Source: Geosiphon pyriformis
Lineage: Eukaryota; Glomeromycota; Glomeromycetes; Archaeosporales; Geosiphonaceae
Length of the DNA: 64,000 nt
Reading direction: 5' to 3'
NCBI GenBank assembly: GCA_016748015.1
Contig: JAAOMT010000620.1
Location: 483,246-547,245 of the forward strand
The notes under the pieces were generated by a model that was given only the letters and a program-made list of their open reading frames with translations, had not been told where the DNA came from and made no database searches. Below are positions 36,360 through 48,689 of this stretch, piece after piece. The position numbers and the translations under genes are program-made. Each line of letters begins with the position of its first letter. The first letter of the stretch is position 1.

Positions 36360-38068
36360 TTCATGCTGTCTTCCAGCTTAGACACCAAAGACATATCAAA
36401 AGACACCGCTCCCGCGACATTCCTACCACTAGTGGACACACTCGAACCCTCACTCATCACTACATCTGCCCCTTGATCCTGTGATGAAGGGGTTACCAAC
36501 GGCTGACATCTAGGGCTAGGCTGGGAAACCATTGGTCCGAGTGCATCCAACCTCTTAGCCAGCTTACCAACTTACTCCGCAAGACTGGTGAGACTGTGCT
36601 CAAGAGCGGCGAACCTATTGTTGACTTCCATCGTAACCAGTTGGGACGGCTTCATTTCTGAAGAGGAGCCATTTGTTACCACAACATTCTGACCAGAGAG
36701 GGGGAGTGAAAAAGACCCGTGAACAACCTTTGTCCAAGAAAGACCACCAAAAGAGACTGGACAGGCAACTGGAGCCGAGCGTTTGACATAAATGGTTGCC
36801 AGCCTGCTTTTATCTGTATCCAAGAAAACCCTACGCAGTGAACTACTAGAAGACAATTTCCCACCAACTGCACAACCCAATAACGTGTGACCCAATTTCT
36901 CACACTTGGCGCATCTAGTAGAAATAAGATAAGACCAGTGGAGATTGATGTTCCTGAGTACTGGCGTGGTTCCCACAGCAGCATCCAATGACTCAGCAGA
37001 GTCGAAACAAACAACAGCACACCTGGCCCGAGTATACGTAACAGAATGACAATTAATGACGCACGTTTTCCCACCCACAGATCTAACAAAGTCCCAGATA
37101 TCATGAGCATTGGTTCCCATCGGCAACATATAGAGCAGCACCCTATGTTGGTCCCTAACATCCCATGCTTTCTTGTCTGAATTAGCTCTAGCCACACGCA
37201 CAGCATCTTTCTCGATTAAGATGGACCACTCAGCTGCAGCCAAATCAGCCTGATCCGATTGTTCGAATTCCACCACCGCCTTCTGCCACAGCCCGATTAA
37301 CTGTATCTTGATCGCCCTAATAACTCCAAACTCGGATAGTGCAGCACGCACAGCCTCAGCCAATGTTCCAACCGGAATTTTTTTCACGACCACAGCCCGA
37401 TCTGATCGCCCAGATGCTTTTTTGAGATCGGCGTTTACTAAGATCTTCACATTCGCAGCTTTATCAGTAGTTTTCATTAGACTTGATTCAGAAGTGAACG
37501 TCGCCCTGATGATTCCTGAGAATTTTGAGGGAGTAGATGCCCCCCCAAAACCATTGATTCCAGAAAACAACTTCCTCACCACCACAAGTTTTTTCTGAGA
37601 AGATTTGCCGGCCACTTTATCCAAGCCAATATCTAATGTGAATGATTTTCTGACTGAAACATTGACCAAATTTCTCACAGAAGGAGGGAGCTCAAGAAGA
37701 GCATCCAAGAGAACACCATCATTATTACCATCTTTTGAGAAGTCAATTTTCCCCAATGGCTTGCCCAACGCCTTTTTGGTTTTAACCTTCGAACTTGTGG
37801 GCGTCTGATCATAATCTCCACCAGCCAGAGCTCCACCTTTACCATAATCAAAGCTGGTTTCCTCCACCAGACACTCCTCTTCCATATCAACACTTTCAGA
37901 CTCAGTAGTGTCTCCAGTCTCCGAACCCCATGAACAAACACCAGGAACTTCAGCAGCAACCCTTCCGTTATCAACACCCTCTGCCAACACACCTCCCTTC
38001 CTCTTTTTTCTTGATGCAACCGCTTTAAAACCACTCTCAGAACCAGAAACTTTAGCAGTCTTTTTCAT
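36299..38068 (-). pseudogene. LINE B ORF1 (nucleic-acid-binding protein), one nonsense codon
   Basis: 590 codons from the first in-frame ATG at 38068 (MKKTAKVSG); homology to LINE D begins about 14 codons further upstream (QYNKSKLFFDYEATVG), so translation may start earlier without a visible ATG. The protein has a charged N-terminus, an RRM-like middle (GVIRAIKIQLIGLWQKAVVEF near 37310-37250), a CCHC knuckle CAKCEKLGHTLLGC near 36910-36870 and a hydrophilic tail with heptad-like LEHSLTSLAE. The stop at 36572-36574 lies where LINE D has Lys/Cys; the frame then continues to LGAL at 36299. ORF1 proteins bind element RNA in the retrotransposition particle. Confidence 0.85.
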
Positions 38069-38137
38069 AACAGCAATAACAGAGCCAACAGTGGCCTCAT
38101 AATCAAAAAACAGTTTTGATTTATTGTACTGAATGGT

Positions 38138-38209
38138 AAAAAACTTCTTTCAAAAAAACTTTTGACTCTTTTTTGGGAATTTTGGACGAAGGAGAGAAAG
38201 AAGTTTTTT
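38138..38209 (-). other. 5'-terminal hairpin of LINE B
   Basis: The first 14 bases of the element (38209-38196, AAAAAACTTCTTTC on the minus strand) are perfectly complementary to GAAAGAAGTTTTTT at 38151-38138, with a 44-base loop. LINE D has the same arms in a shorter form and LINE C has an unrelated pair of arms at the same place. Confidence 0.75.
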
Positions 38210-38220
38210 GCTTTATAATT

Positions 38221-39060
38221 AAAATATTAATATAAAATAACTTAAAAAAAACAGAAAAAATTATTAATTATCTTTTTTTTCTATATTATAGTTTTCCTAA
38301 AAAGTAATAACAAGATATATTTTTAATTTTTTATATATAATAATTTCTGTTTAAATTTTAATATTTAATATATATATAAGTAAAAAATTAATATTTATTA
38401 TGCTTTTTTTTATATTAATACAATTTTAAATTTAATTTTACATATTAAATATAGTTAAAAATAACTTTATTAAATAAATTATTTTATTATTATTATTATT
38501 ATTATTATTGTAATAAAAATCACTTAAGAGATATTTTTTTGTGTATTATTATTGTTTTAATTTTTTTCTTAACATTTTGTTTAAAAATAGTTCAAATATT
38601 TTTAATTAAATTAAGATCTAAACTATATAATAATCAAAACAAAATACAATTTAACAGTTGTATTTTAAGATATATGTGAATATTTTTTGAAATATGCTTG
38701 AATTATTATCATGTTAAAAAATTCAATATTATTATCCATATATACAAGTTATATTATAATATAAATTCATATTATGATTTTATGATAAAAATATCAGTTC
38801 ATATTTTCTGTAAAAATATATATTAAGTTTTTTTATATACACAAATTGCTTTTTATATATAAAGTTTATATAACTGTTTTATTATTGATATAATAAATTT
38901 ACTTAAATAAAATCAAGCCAAGCAAGTATTTTAAGCCATTTAAAAAGTTATTTTAATCAAAAATACTACTTTGTGTTAATTATAATTAAAATATTTTTAA
39001 GTCTATATTAATTAGTTTTGTTTGGTTTGTTTAGTAAGTAAAACTACATATTTTGATAAA
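38221..39060. other. AT-rich spacer between LINE B and LINE C
   Basis: No gene recognised. An (ATT)n microsatellite occupies 38484-38509. Confidence 0.6.
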
Positions 39061-39201
39061 ACAGCTATATTTTTTTTTTTATCATTTTACGAGTGAGGTC
39101 CAAACGCTACCTAACACTATACATCATACAAATGATCTAAACTAGGTGCGAATCATGCACTTTCTACACATGACCAGCCACTCGGACCAGTCAGAACAAC
39201 A

Positions 39202-42200
39202 CTACACACCTATATGCACAGAGACTGTGTTCCCAATACCCGAAAAGAATGAATAAAGCTTACGAAACTCAAAACTAACCCCAAAAGCTTTAGCCACACC
39301 CAACAACCTAATCACACCAGCCGAAAACGCCGAAGACAAACTGGAAATTGATGCGGGAATGAACCCATCACGTGGAATCAAACTATGCCTTTCCATAAAT
39401 GCCCAGTATTTGGCACAGACCAACCAGATATCATCCCGAAATGCGAGACAAAACTCACGCACAAAGCTCACAATCTTTTTAGTACCTTTTTTAGAATCTT
39501 TAAAAACCGAGACAGACTCATGAAACCAGTTATCAAAAACAAAGCCCTTACACAGAGCAACACCAATTCCAACCTCAGAAATACAAGAAGCCAACATCTG
39601 CAAGACACATAAAAAAAAGTGAGATAGACCAGAAAGAGCCTCCCAAGTTAAAGCATAAGCATCCAACAAATGAGCACAGTTAGCAGCATCATGAGAACAT
39701 GAAAAGACGTGATCTGAGATCTCAACATTACCACAGAACAGACAGACCACACTGGGGTATCTTCTATTATATAAGTGCTTGTGTACAGCAACAGGAAGCC
39801 AAAAATAAAGAGTCTTCATAAAGTAAGTATGACAGCTTGCCATGTGCATGCTGGTGAAACCAAAGGCTAAGTGAGAATCAGTGTATCACACCAAAGAAGA
39901 CTTAAACCAATTGATATCAGCATGCAAACTAGCAGTCACAATGCAAGAACCAACTCCAACCTCCCAACGAGCATGATTAACTGATCGAAAAACATCATGA
40001 ACAAAGTGTTTAGAATTACCAGAAACTGCTGCACCACCAGCACACAGAAAATGTTTACTGACTAAATGAGACAGATGCCAAGCAGATAGAGTGGTGTCTT
40101 TGGCAAGTGCATCAGCATGCTCATTGCTTGAGACACCTGAATGACTTTTTACCTTAACTCAATTCACATCCAAATTTTTTCGACAAATGATGATAGCAAT
40201 GTGGCGATGCTCGATCCAACAGCAGTTCTTGAAATCCAGATGAATCAATGAAAACTTCGACCTACATGCATCCAAAGTGGCCTGGCTATCCAAAAACAAG
40301 TTAATTGAACGAGAAGAAGGAATACACTCAAGGGCCAAAGCTATGGCTTGCAGCTCTGTTATAATAAAAGAAACCAAACCAGACATCCCAACACCCAAGC
40401 CCAAGTCAATGTCCTCAAAAAAAACGGCAGCACCAGTTTTCACATTAATAGTGCCCAGACTAAAAAGAGACCCATCTGTATACACAGAAAGGCAGGCAGC
40501 ATCAATGGTCAGCAGAGTGTCACAAACTATACCAAAAGCATGAGAAAGACAAACATCTGACACAGCATAACCATTCAACAAAGAAAAACTTGAGAAGAGA
40601 GGAACAATACCACCAAGAAAGTGAATGGAGAGATCAAACCAAAAAGGAATTGAGCCACAAGGGTCCAGTCTCTTCCAATGCTTGAATGTCCCCCAGCTGA
40701 AAACATTACCATCTCTGTCACAAAGCTGTTCCACAAAAGCAATACCATAATGCCTGAGTGAAGAGACACACTTAAAAAAACAGGGTTCACCAAGAACCAA
40801 GGACATAGGCGTACCGCACTGACAGCGAAAAGCACAAGCCAGAGAGCCATCCAAAGACAAATCACACCCAGAAAAAATACAAACCACACCAGTTAAAAAA
40901 TTGTTTGAGAGATTGACACCAATATGAGATAGAAATAGCAAAGGATGACGTGGGTGCCAGCTGAAAACTTGAAGGTCATAAGACTTATAAGAAAAAAGGT
41001 GACCCAAAATACCAGCAGAATTTGCAAAAGTAACAGTGGATGCCAATTTACTCTCAGCCTGAATCTGCTCAAAAGTCTTTAGACCATACAATGAAGGGTA
41101 GTGCAGTGCATTGTTGGGGAAATCATGGGGCAACCCAGACTTAGATTTCAAGATCCTGCATACCAGAGCATCCTATTTGTTACAAACACCCACAGAAACA
41201 AAACTGAACTGAGTCCTATAACTAATGATAGGAAAAAAAACCACAGACACCAAATACGCATATTGTTTATCAGAAACCACCTTCTTCAAAACCAGATTCA
41301 CAAAAAACTGCACATCCACCTGGGCTTTAGCTAAATTGGGCTTTGAAAAACTCTTAAAAAATAAAAAAATGCCTAGATAATAATAAAACTTCCCTTTCTT
41401 GACAATAGAGATAGGCACACTACTGATAGTTAAATGAGGGTCTAACACCCGGCAATTGATGGGAATGGCCACCGTTTTATCGTTATTTACAGAAATATTG
41501 TTAAACCTAAAAAACTCACTAGCAACATCAAGGATGTGTTGTGTAACAGCCTGGCTGCTACCAACCCAAATAGTATCATCAACAAAAGCACTGGCAGCAA
41601 GAAACGAAGACAGCCCAGCCTGAGGATCTGCCCAGCCAGTTTTGGATATAAAATGAGAATTCAACCTGTAGCCATACACACTATCCTGTCTTTTAACTTC
41701 ACACAAGAGTGAATTGTAGGATATACACCAGAGAAGAGGAAAGAAAACTTCCCCTTGGTCCAGCCCATCATGAACATAATACCCATCAGTCAAGCCGAAG
41801 TCAGTCATCACTCTGTTAACACGACTATTGTGAATGCTACCAAAAAATATAATAAACTTATCACACATCTTAATTCTGACCAGACTCCTCCTAAGATGTT
41901 TCTAACCAACCGAGTTGTAAGCCTTACGCATGTTCTGTAAAACCAGCCAGAGTTCTCGGTTTTTCTCCAGAGCATCTTCAATTACTGAACTTACAGCAAA
42001 AATGGGAGACTGCGTTGATGTACCCTTTAAAACTGAAAAATTGTCCCCATGAAGAACATTAAAAGTGCTGCAAGCTGAAGAAATCCTATTTGAGAGGATC
42101 TTGAAAAGAATCTTGCGGGCTGTTTCAATTAGAGCAATAGGATGAGTGTTCATGAGAACTCCCTCCCATTTATATGGTTTAGGAATCATAGAAACCCAGG

Positions 42201-43929
42201 CTTCTCTTCAAGGTCTAGGAATTAACTCACTAACTAAACATAGGTTCAAAAGCACCAGAAGCATATCCAAAACTGATTTGTCACAACACTTCCACAATTC
42301 GTTAGAGATACCAGAGAAACCAGCCACCTTTCCATCAGGAAGATCCTTGATGACTGCCAACATCTCATCAAAACTAATTGGACACATAACACCAGAGAAA
42401 GCACCATTAAAAACATGCTCCAGAAGCCAATATTAGCGAACCCAATCTCCAGAGATGTCAGAAACCACCCTATGCTTTCTTGTCCACCCTTCCATGATTT
42501 CATCCACCTTTGATTTAACAGAGTCAGGCTCCAAAACCAGCTCATCTCCCACAACCAAATGATCTAAGACTACCTTGTGAAAGGAATGCTCCAAAACACT
42601 CCTAATTGTGTAATCTTTGTCTAATTCAAAACTCTCTATCTTCCTATTAATAGCCTGCTTGATTGAAGATTCCTCAGTGTGTTTGGATTTCAACAACTTA
42701 GAAGCACAGTACAACTTCCTTGCTTTGGCCAGTGCAGAACAAATGGGATTGAAACCAGAACCTGAAAGGAACAGAAATTTCACCACCGATGCATTAAAGA
42801 AATCAAGCTTATCCCATGTCTCCAACAACAAAGCAAAATCCCCACCAGAAACCAAGCAAGAATTCCTAACCAGCTTAGACACCAGCAGCTCCAGTTTATG
42901 AAACCTAGACAAAACCTTATTAAAAACACTATCGAAACTCTTGAACCATTTTTTTTTGAAAGTTCCATCTGCTGAAAGAACCATAATTTTTTGAACAACA
43001 TTCCACATCTCATCTATATTTGAAAATTTCCTAGCCATAACAAAAGCATCTGAAAACATAGAAGCATTATCAGCCATGGCATTCTTAAACTTCAACCATT
43101 TCACCTCACTAGCACATTTGATGTCAAATTTCCAATGATCCCTATTGGCCTGTTTGTGCAATGAAGATAGCTGCACATCTAATAACCCATTTATACCCAC
43201 AAACACAGAAACAGCCTTATAATCAGTATCAAAAAATTCATCAACACCAGCTACACTGTAATCTACAACCGTGTTAATCAAATTAAAGGAGACAAAAACA
43301 TAGTCAATTGTCTTGGCAACACCACAAAAATTGCACCAAGTAGAAGATTTCACAAACAAACTCCCACCCAAAGAATTGACCAAACCCAAATCAAAACACT
43401 TATTGAAACTGGCACATTTGTGAGAACTGTCCTCATTGAAATCACCACCAAGAATAATGAAAAAAGATTCATTCATCACTTTAGCAATGAAAGAGTTGAT
43501 ATTACCAGCCTGAGAGAAACGAATTACTGAAGAAGCACCAGTGTACAGCCCTAGAATTGACACAGAAAGCTTGTTCTTAAAAAGCAGCCTCATCGACAAG
43601 AGCCAACCAGGAATCTCCGAAACCTTGCACACATGTCTCGCCAACAAAGAGTTCAAAATAATAGCAACACCAGATCCCATGTGACCAGAATCCAGACCAG
43701 AAGTAAAAATGCAAATACCATCAAACCTATCAGCAATTCAAGGGCAAATCTTCCCCTTCAACTTTGTTTCAGTAACAATGGAAACCAGATTGTTTATATC
43801 CTTATGCCAACAAACAATGTCCATCTGCTTTGTACAATTGTTCATATCTCTAACATTGCACATGGTAATTTTCCAAACCAAATGAGTCATTGAGATAATG
43901 TAATAGCTAACACACCCAAACCAGAACAC
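39202..43929 (-). pseudogene. LINE C ORF2, broken (EN, RT, RNase H)
   Basis: The endonuclease (43900-42960) keeps CNVRD, VTETKL, GGDFNEDS, TIDYVF and FDTDYKAV. The linker and RT follow from 42960: motif A reads QNMRKAYNSVG near 41935 with both Asp changed to Asn, while the active-site box FVDD near 41585 is intact. RNase H has VYTDGS, ITELQAIALALEC and LDSQATLDAC; the last part is VKSHSGVSSNEHADALAKD near 40140-40080. The zinc motif is CLFCGNVEISDHVFSC near 39750. Stops break it at 43738, 42433, 42208, 41902, 41173, 40159 and elsewhere. The C-terminus SVHIGV stops at 39202. Confidence 0.85.
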
Positions 43930-45824
43930 AGAAGATTCAACTTATCCAAAACCAAACCAACTGAAGCTTCCAAAGCAACCAATTTTGTTTCCAAACCACC
44001 CATCTTGGCAGTAAGAACTTTAAAACCACTAGCGCTGAGGTTGACAATAGCATCATTAGTGACAGGGAGAGTAATACCAGAAGAACTCAAAGCATTGTCC
44101 ACAATTATATCCGAATCCACCTCAGAACCCAAAGCTGCAGAAACAACAGAAGGGGAGACCAAGGAAGAAGGAGCTAAAGGAACCACACCAAAGGAATCCA
44201 ACCTAACCAGGATGCCAGAAACACAGTCAGCCAAAAGCTCCAAAGAGCATTCCAAAATTGCCAAATGATCACTCAAATGGGAAACAACAAGAGGATCAGA
44301 TACTACTAAAGGAGGAACCAAACCAGAATGCAAATCATAACCAGAGGAACCAGAAAGAAACACATGGGAGGGGGTGCCACCAGCAACTTGGGCCCATGTC
44401 TTGCCACCAAATGAAACTGGACAAGCAATAGGAGCTGATTTTTTTTTATATATACCAGCCAGGCAAATCCAATCCTGATCAGAAACTACCCTTTTCCCAT
44501 GAGCACCAGAACTTCCACCCACAGAACAATCAGCATGGATATGACCTAATTGTTCATACTTGGCACAGCTAGCCAAAACAAGACTAGCCCAACACAAACT
44601 AACACCCTTGAAAATCGAAATAGTACTAATAGCAGCCAACCTGGCAGTTTCATCATCAAAACAGACAATTGCACACCTATCACAAACATAAGAGACAGGA
44701 TTGCAACCAATGAAACATGTCTTCCTACCATAAGATTCCAACAAATCAGAAAGATCATGGGCTGTTGTTTCCACTGGCAAAGTATACAACAAAGCCTGAT
44801 GCTGATTCCTAGAAATCTACAATAGTTTATCTTCAGTTGCCAAAGCCACTCACACAGAATCCTTACCCATGAAAACTAACCACTTGAAAGCAACCACGCC
44901 AACTATTTCAGCTGACTTAAACTCTACCAAGGCCTTTTGCCATAGACCAACTAACTGCAATCTGATTGAAACAATCTCACCAAACTTGGAAAAAACCAAT
45001 TCCACAGCCGATTTGAGAAGATCAACCAGAATTTCCTTGACCACAATTTCCTGATTTGAACAACTATGTACTTTTTTTAGCTCATCATTAACTAAAATCT
45101 TTTCATTGACAGCCAAACTCTTAGCCTTATTCATACTAGCTTCTGAAGTGAAAGTAGATCTGATGATCCCAGGGAACTTTGAGGAAATGAAAACCCCTCC
45201 AAAACCATCAACATGATAAAAATTTTTTTTGATTGAGACCAACTTATCACCATTAGTTTTGCCAGGAACAGCTAACAAATTCACATCCAGAGCAAATAAT
45301 TTCACTGGCCTGAAACTATGACTTTCGAGAACATGTAATTTAAAAGAGGACAGCTGATTGGACCCATTGATTTTAGGAGGCAGCAACATGGAATTGTCAT
45401 TTATAGTAGCAAATAGAGGTGCCTTAAAAGATTATTCCAACACATATGTCCAAGTGCGAGTTCTATATGGTGTAGTCTCATCCATTTTGTTGTCCTTACC
45501 TGAATCAATGTAGCTTGTCTCCTCAGCAACTAAGTTCTCCAAATTTTCAACATCCAAAAGACCACTTACACTGTCAGAAATGCTACTCACTCTGCTTCTC
45601 CAAGATGCTGCCAGCTTGCCATCGTCACCACCCAAATCTTTCAAACGTAGAGGACCAGCAGATGACTCAACTGAAACGCCAGCTGCAGGCTTTTTAGGCT
45701 TCTTGTAGGATGCACCATGGGCGTAGATTGTATCAATACACTTGTTTTTAGCACTCTGGCAGGTCCCCAAACCAGCCAAACCCAAACCAGAACCACCAGC
45801 AGACAAGCCCACCAGTTCTATCAC
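43887..45824 (-). pseudogene. LINE C ORF1, broken
   Basis: Readable in pieces 45824-45432, 45389-44850 and 44792-43887. It has an RRM-like stretch (GEIVSIRLQLVGLWQKALVEF near 44985-44930), a knuckle CAKYEQLGH..DC near 44570-44530 in which the second Cys is Tyr, a FGGKTWAQVAGG segment and a C-terminal coiled-coil-like run (MGGLETKLVALEASVGLVLDKL cut here by its length near 44000-43930). The closest relative in the window is LINE E, not LINE B. Confidence 0.8.
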
Positions 45825-45900
45825 AACAAATAAAGATAAGTTAGAAGAAATAGTTAACAGGAACTGAGGGGAGAGAGAAAAGGAAAAGCAATTTTTTCAA

Positions 45901-45954
45901 AATTATCTTTTGTTCTCGTTGTGGTTAGAAGATTGACGAGAGAAAAGATTTTTT
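45901..45954 (-). other. 5' hairpin of LINE C
   Basis: ATCTTTTGTTCTCG at 45905-45918 and CGAGAGAAAAGAT at 45937-45949 can pair with one bulge across an 18-base loop, about 15-20 bases inside the element's 5' end. Sequence is unrelated to the LINE B/D hairpin. Confidence 0.55.
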
Positions 45955-45979
45955 ATAATTTTTATTAATACAGCTATAT

Positions 45980-46733
45980 AACCAAGTCTAAAAAGTTTAT
46001 TATAAATAATTTATTTACTTATTTTAATTTTAAAATATGTTTTTACAAGTTGTGTCTTGATTTTAATTTACAATTTTTTTAATCTGGTATTGTATTTTTA
46101 GTAAAGTTTTTTGTGAACAATTTAAATAATAAATTGCTCAAATTTAAATATTTTTATGAAATTATTTTTATATATTGTTTATAAAAATAAAAATAATATT
46201 AGTTTTTTAAAATATTTTGGTTGAATTTTAATAATTTTGTTGTTAAAATTTTTTAATAATTTTACAATTGAATTTACAAAATTATTTTTTATTACAAAAA
46301 ATAAAACATATTATGAATCAAAACAATTTTATTTTAAAAAATAAAAACAGTAATATAAAATATATATGTATATAAATTATTACTTAAAATATTTTAACAA
46401 TAATTAATTAGATCATAATAAGAATTATATACTATAAAAGTTATCTTGTCATTATTTTTTAAAAATATTATATTTAGAAATATTATAATTAATAAAAAAA
46501 TTTTAAATATATATAATTTTTTTAATATAAATTACAATTTTGTTTTTGTTTTAATAGATTTAAATAGTTTATTAGATGTTTAATTATTTTTTCTGCAAAA
46601 ACAAAATAATAAAAAATGTTAAAAATATAATTTTAAAAATTCAAATAATATTAAATAAATTTATTTTATAAAGAATTTTTTTAAACACAAAAAAACTAAA
46701 AATTTAAATTAAATTTTAGTTAATTATATATTT
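45980..46733. other. AT-rich spacer between LINE C and LINE D
   Basis: 750 bp with no gene or clear repeat. LINE C and LINE D face away from each other across it (5' ends adjacent). Confidence 0.6.
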
Positions 46734-46825
46734 ATTTGCTAAGATAATAGAAAAAACTTCTTTCTCTCTTTTGTCCAAAATTCCCAAAAAAGAGTCAAAA
46801 GTTTTTTGAAAAGAAGTTTATTTTC

Positions 46826-48685
46826 ACAATTCAGTATGATAAATCTAAACTATTTATTCTCAACTACGAAGCCACTGTTGACAGTAGTATTGTTGTTATA
46901 AAAAAGGCTGCCAAAGCTTCTGGTTTTAATGCTAGCTTTAAGTCTGTTCTTCCAAAAAAAAAAAGGAGAGGTGGTGCTCTGGAAGAAGATTCAAATAGTA
47001 GTATAGTTAGTCCTAAAGTTCAAGTTGGTCATTCATGGGGTTCAGAGGCTGGTGATACCACTAAGTCTAACAGTATTGACATAGAAGAAGAGTGTCTTGT
47101 TGAGGAGACCAGTTTTGATTTCGGAGATGGTGGAGCTCTTGCTGGTAGAGACCCTAATCAAACACCTACAGATTCTAAAGTCAAAACAAAAAAAGCATTG
47201 GGCAAGCCTTTTGGTAAAATTAATTTCTCAGTTGGTAGTAATGATAATAGTGTTCTCTTAGATGCTCCTCTAAATCTGTCTCCTTCCTTGAAGAATATGG
47301 TCAATATTTCTGTTCACAAGTCTTTTGTTTTAGATATTGGGCTGAATAAAATCTCTGGAAAATCTTCTCAGAAAAAGCTAATGATGGTTAAAAAGTTGTT
47401 TTCAAAAGTTAATGGTTTTGGGGGGGCCTTTACCCCCTCAAAATTTTCTGGAATTATCTGAGCAATGTTCACTTCCGAATCAAGTTTAATGAAAGCTACC
47501 AAGTTGGCTACTGATACAAAGATCCTGGTAAACACTAATCTTAAGAAATCAACTGGTCACTCAGATTGGGCTGTGGTATTAAAGGAAATTCTGGTTGGAA
47601 CATCAGCTAAGGCTGTATGTGCTGCACTATCTGAATTTGGTACAATTAAGTCAATCAAGATGCAGTTGGTAGGGCTGTGGCAAAAGACAATCATTGAATT
47701 TGAGGAGAAAAATCAAGCAGATCTTTTGGCAGCTAGGTGGTCTATTCTAATTAGGAAAGATGCAGTACGTGTTGCCAAATCAGATTTAAACAAATTGACA
47801 TGGGATATGAGAGATCATTATAGAGTGCTGCTCTATACTCTTTCAGTGGGAACAAATGCTTATGACATATGAAACTTTATTGGTTTTATGAGTGGAAAAA
47901 CATGTGTAATTGATCACCATTCAGTTATATATGCCTAGACCAAATGTGCAGTTGTTTGCTTTGAGTCAGCTGAATCATTGGATGCCATTATGGGAACCAC
48001 ATCTGTGCTAAAGGGTACTCATCTTCATTGATCTTATCTTGTTTCTACTATATGTGCAAAGTGTGGGAAACTGGGTCATACATCTCTGGGCTGTGTTTCA
48101 GGTGGGAAATCTTTTTCTGGTGGCTTGCCTCATCATGTTCTTTTAGATGCAGATAAAAGCAGACTGGCAGCCATTTATGCTAAGCATTTGGCACTTGTTG
48201 CTTGTCCTGTTTCATTTGGTGGTGTTTCATGGACCAAGATTGTTGGTGGGTCCCTCTTTTCTCCTCTCCCTGTTCGGAATGTTTCATTGAATAATGGCTT
48301 CTCTTTGGAGATGAAGCCTACCCCACAGGTGTCTTTAGTGTTAAATGATAGGTTTGCCACTCTTGAGCACAGTCTTGTCAGCCTTGCAAAGTGTATGGAT
48401 AAGCTGGCTAAAAGATTGGATGCGCTTGGGTTAATGGTTTCCCAGCTTAGCTCTGGACATCAGTTATTGGTGACTCCTTCATCACAGAATTAAGAGGCAG
48501 ATATAGTAATGAGTAAGGGTTTGGATGTGGACACTGGTGGTGGGACTGTTGCAGAAATGGCAGTTTTTGACTCTTCAATTATCTCGAAAATGGAGGAAAC
48601 ATTGAGAAATCTTTCAATTATGGTTATGAGTCTTTCGGCTAAAATAGACAATGCCAATTCTGTTCCTGCTCCTTATCTTTTCTAA
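46826..48685 (+). pseudogene. LINE D ORF1, broken
   Basis: Colinear with LINE B ORF1 from QYDKSKLF onward. A run of eleven A (near 46950) codes Lys-rich PKKKRRGG. The RRM-like part is GTIKSIKMQLVGLWQKTIIEF near 47640-47700 and the knuckle CAKCGKLGHTSLGC near 48055-48100 is intact. Stops interrupt at 47459, 47870, 47937, 48031 and 48490; expected residues there are Arg or Trp in LINE B. It ends PAPYLF at 48685. Confidence 0.82.
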
Positions 48686-48689
48686 TGAC

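Larger units (their letters stand above)
31460..38209 (-). mobile_element. LINE B, full length (6.75 kb)
   Basis: Bounded by a perfect 11-bp target duplication GCTTTATAATT at 31449-31459 and 38210-38220. The minus strand carries a 5' leader starting with a hairpin, ORF1 (38068-36299), ORF2 (36359-31590) and a 3' tail of about 130 bp ending CTCACTTATTAAAATATAAAA. It is the best preserved copy in the window: one nonsense codon in ORF1, five in ORF2, no frameshift that I can find, but a changed RT active site. Its 5' leader and ORF1 follow LINE D while ORF2 and the 3' tail follow LINE C. Confidence 0.95.
39071..45969 (-). mobile_element. LINE C, full length but decayed (6.9 kb)
   Basis: Bounded by a 10-bp target duplication ACAGCTATAT at 39061-39070 and 45970-45979. 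The minus strand has a 5' leader with its own hairpin, ORF1 of the LINE E type, ORF2 close to LINE B, and a 3' tail ending CTCACTCGTAAAATGATAAAA. The frames are broken by many stops, mostly CAA/CAG/CGA/TGG derived. It is clearly older than LINE B. Confidence 0.93.
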
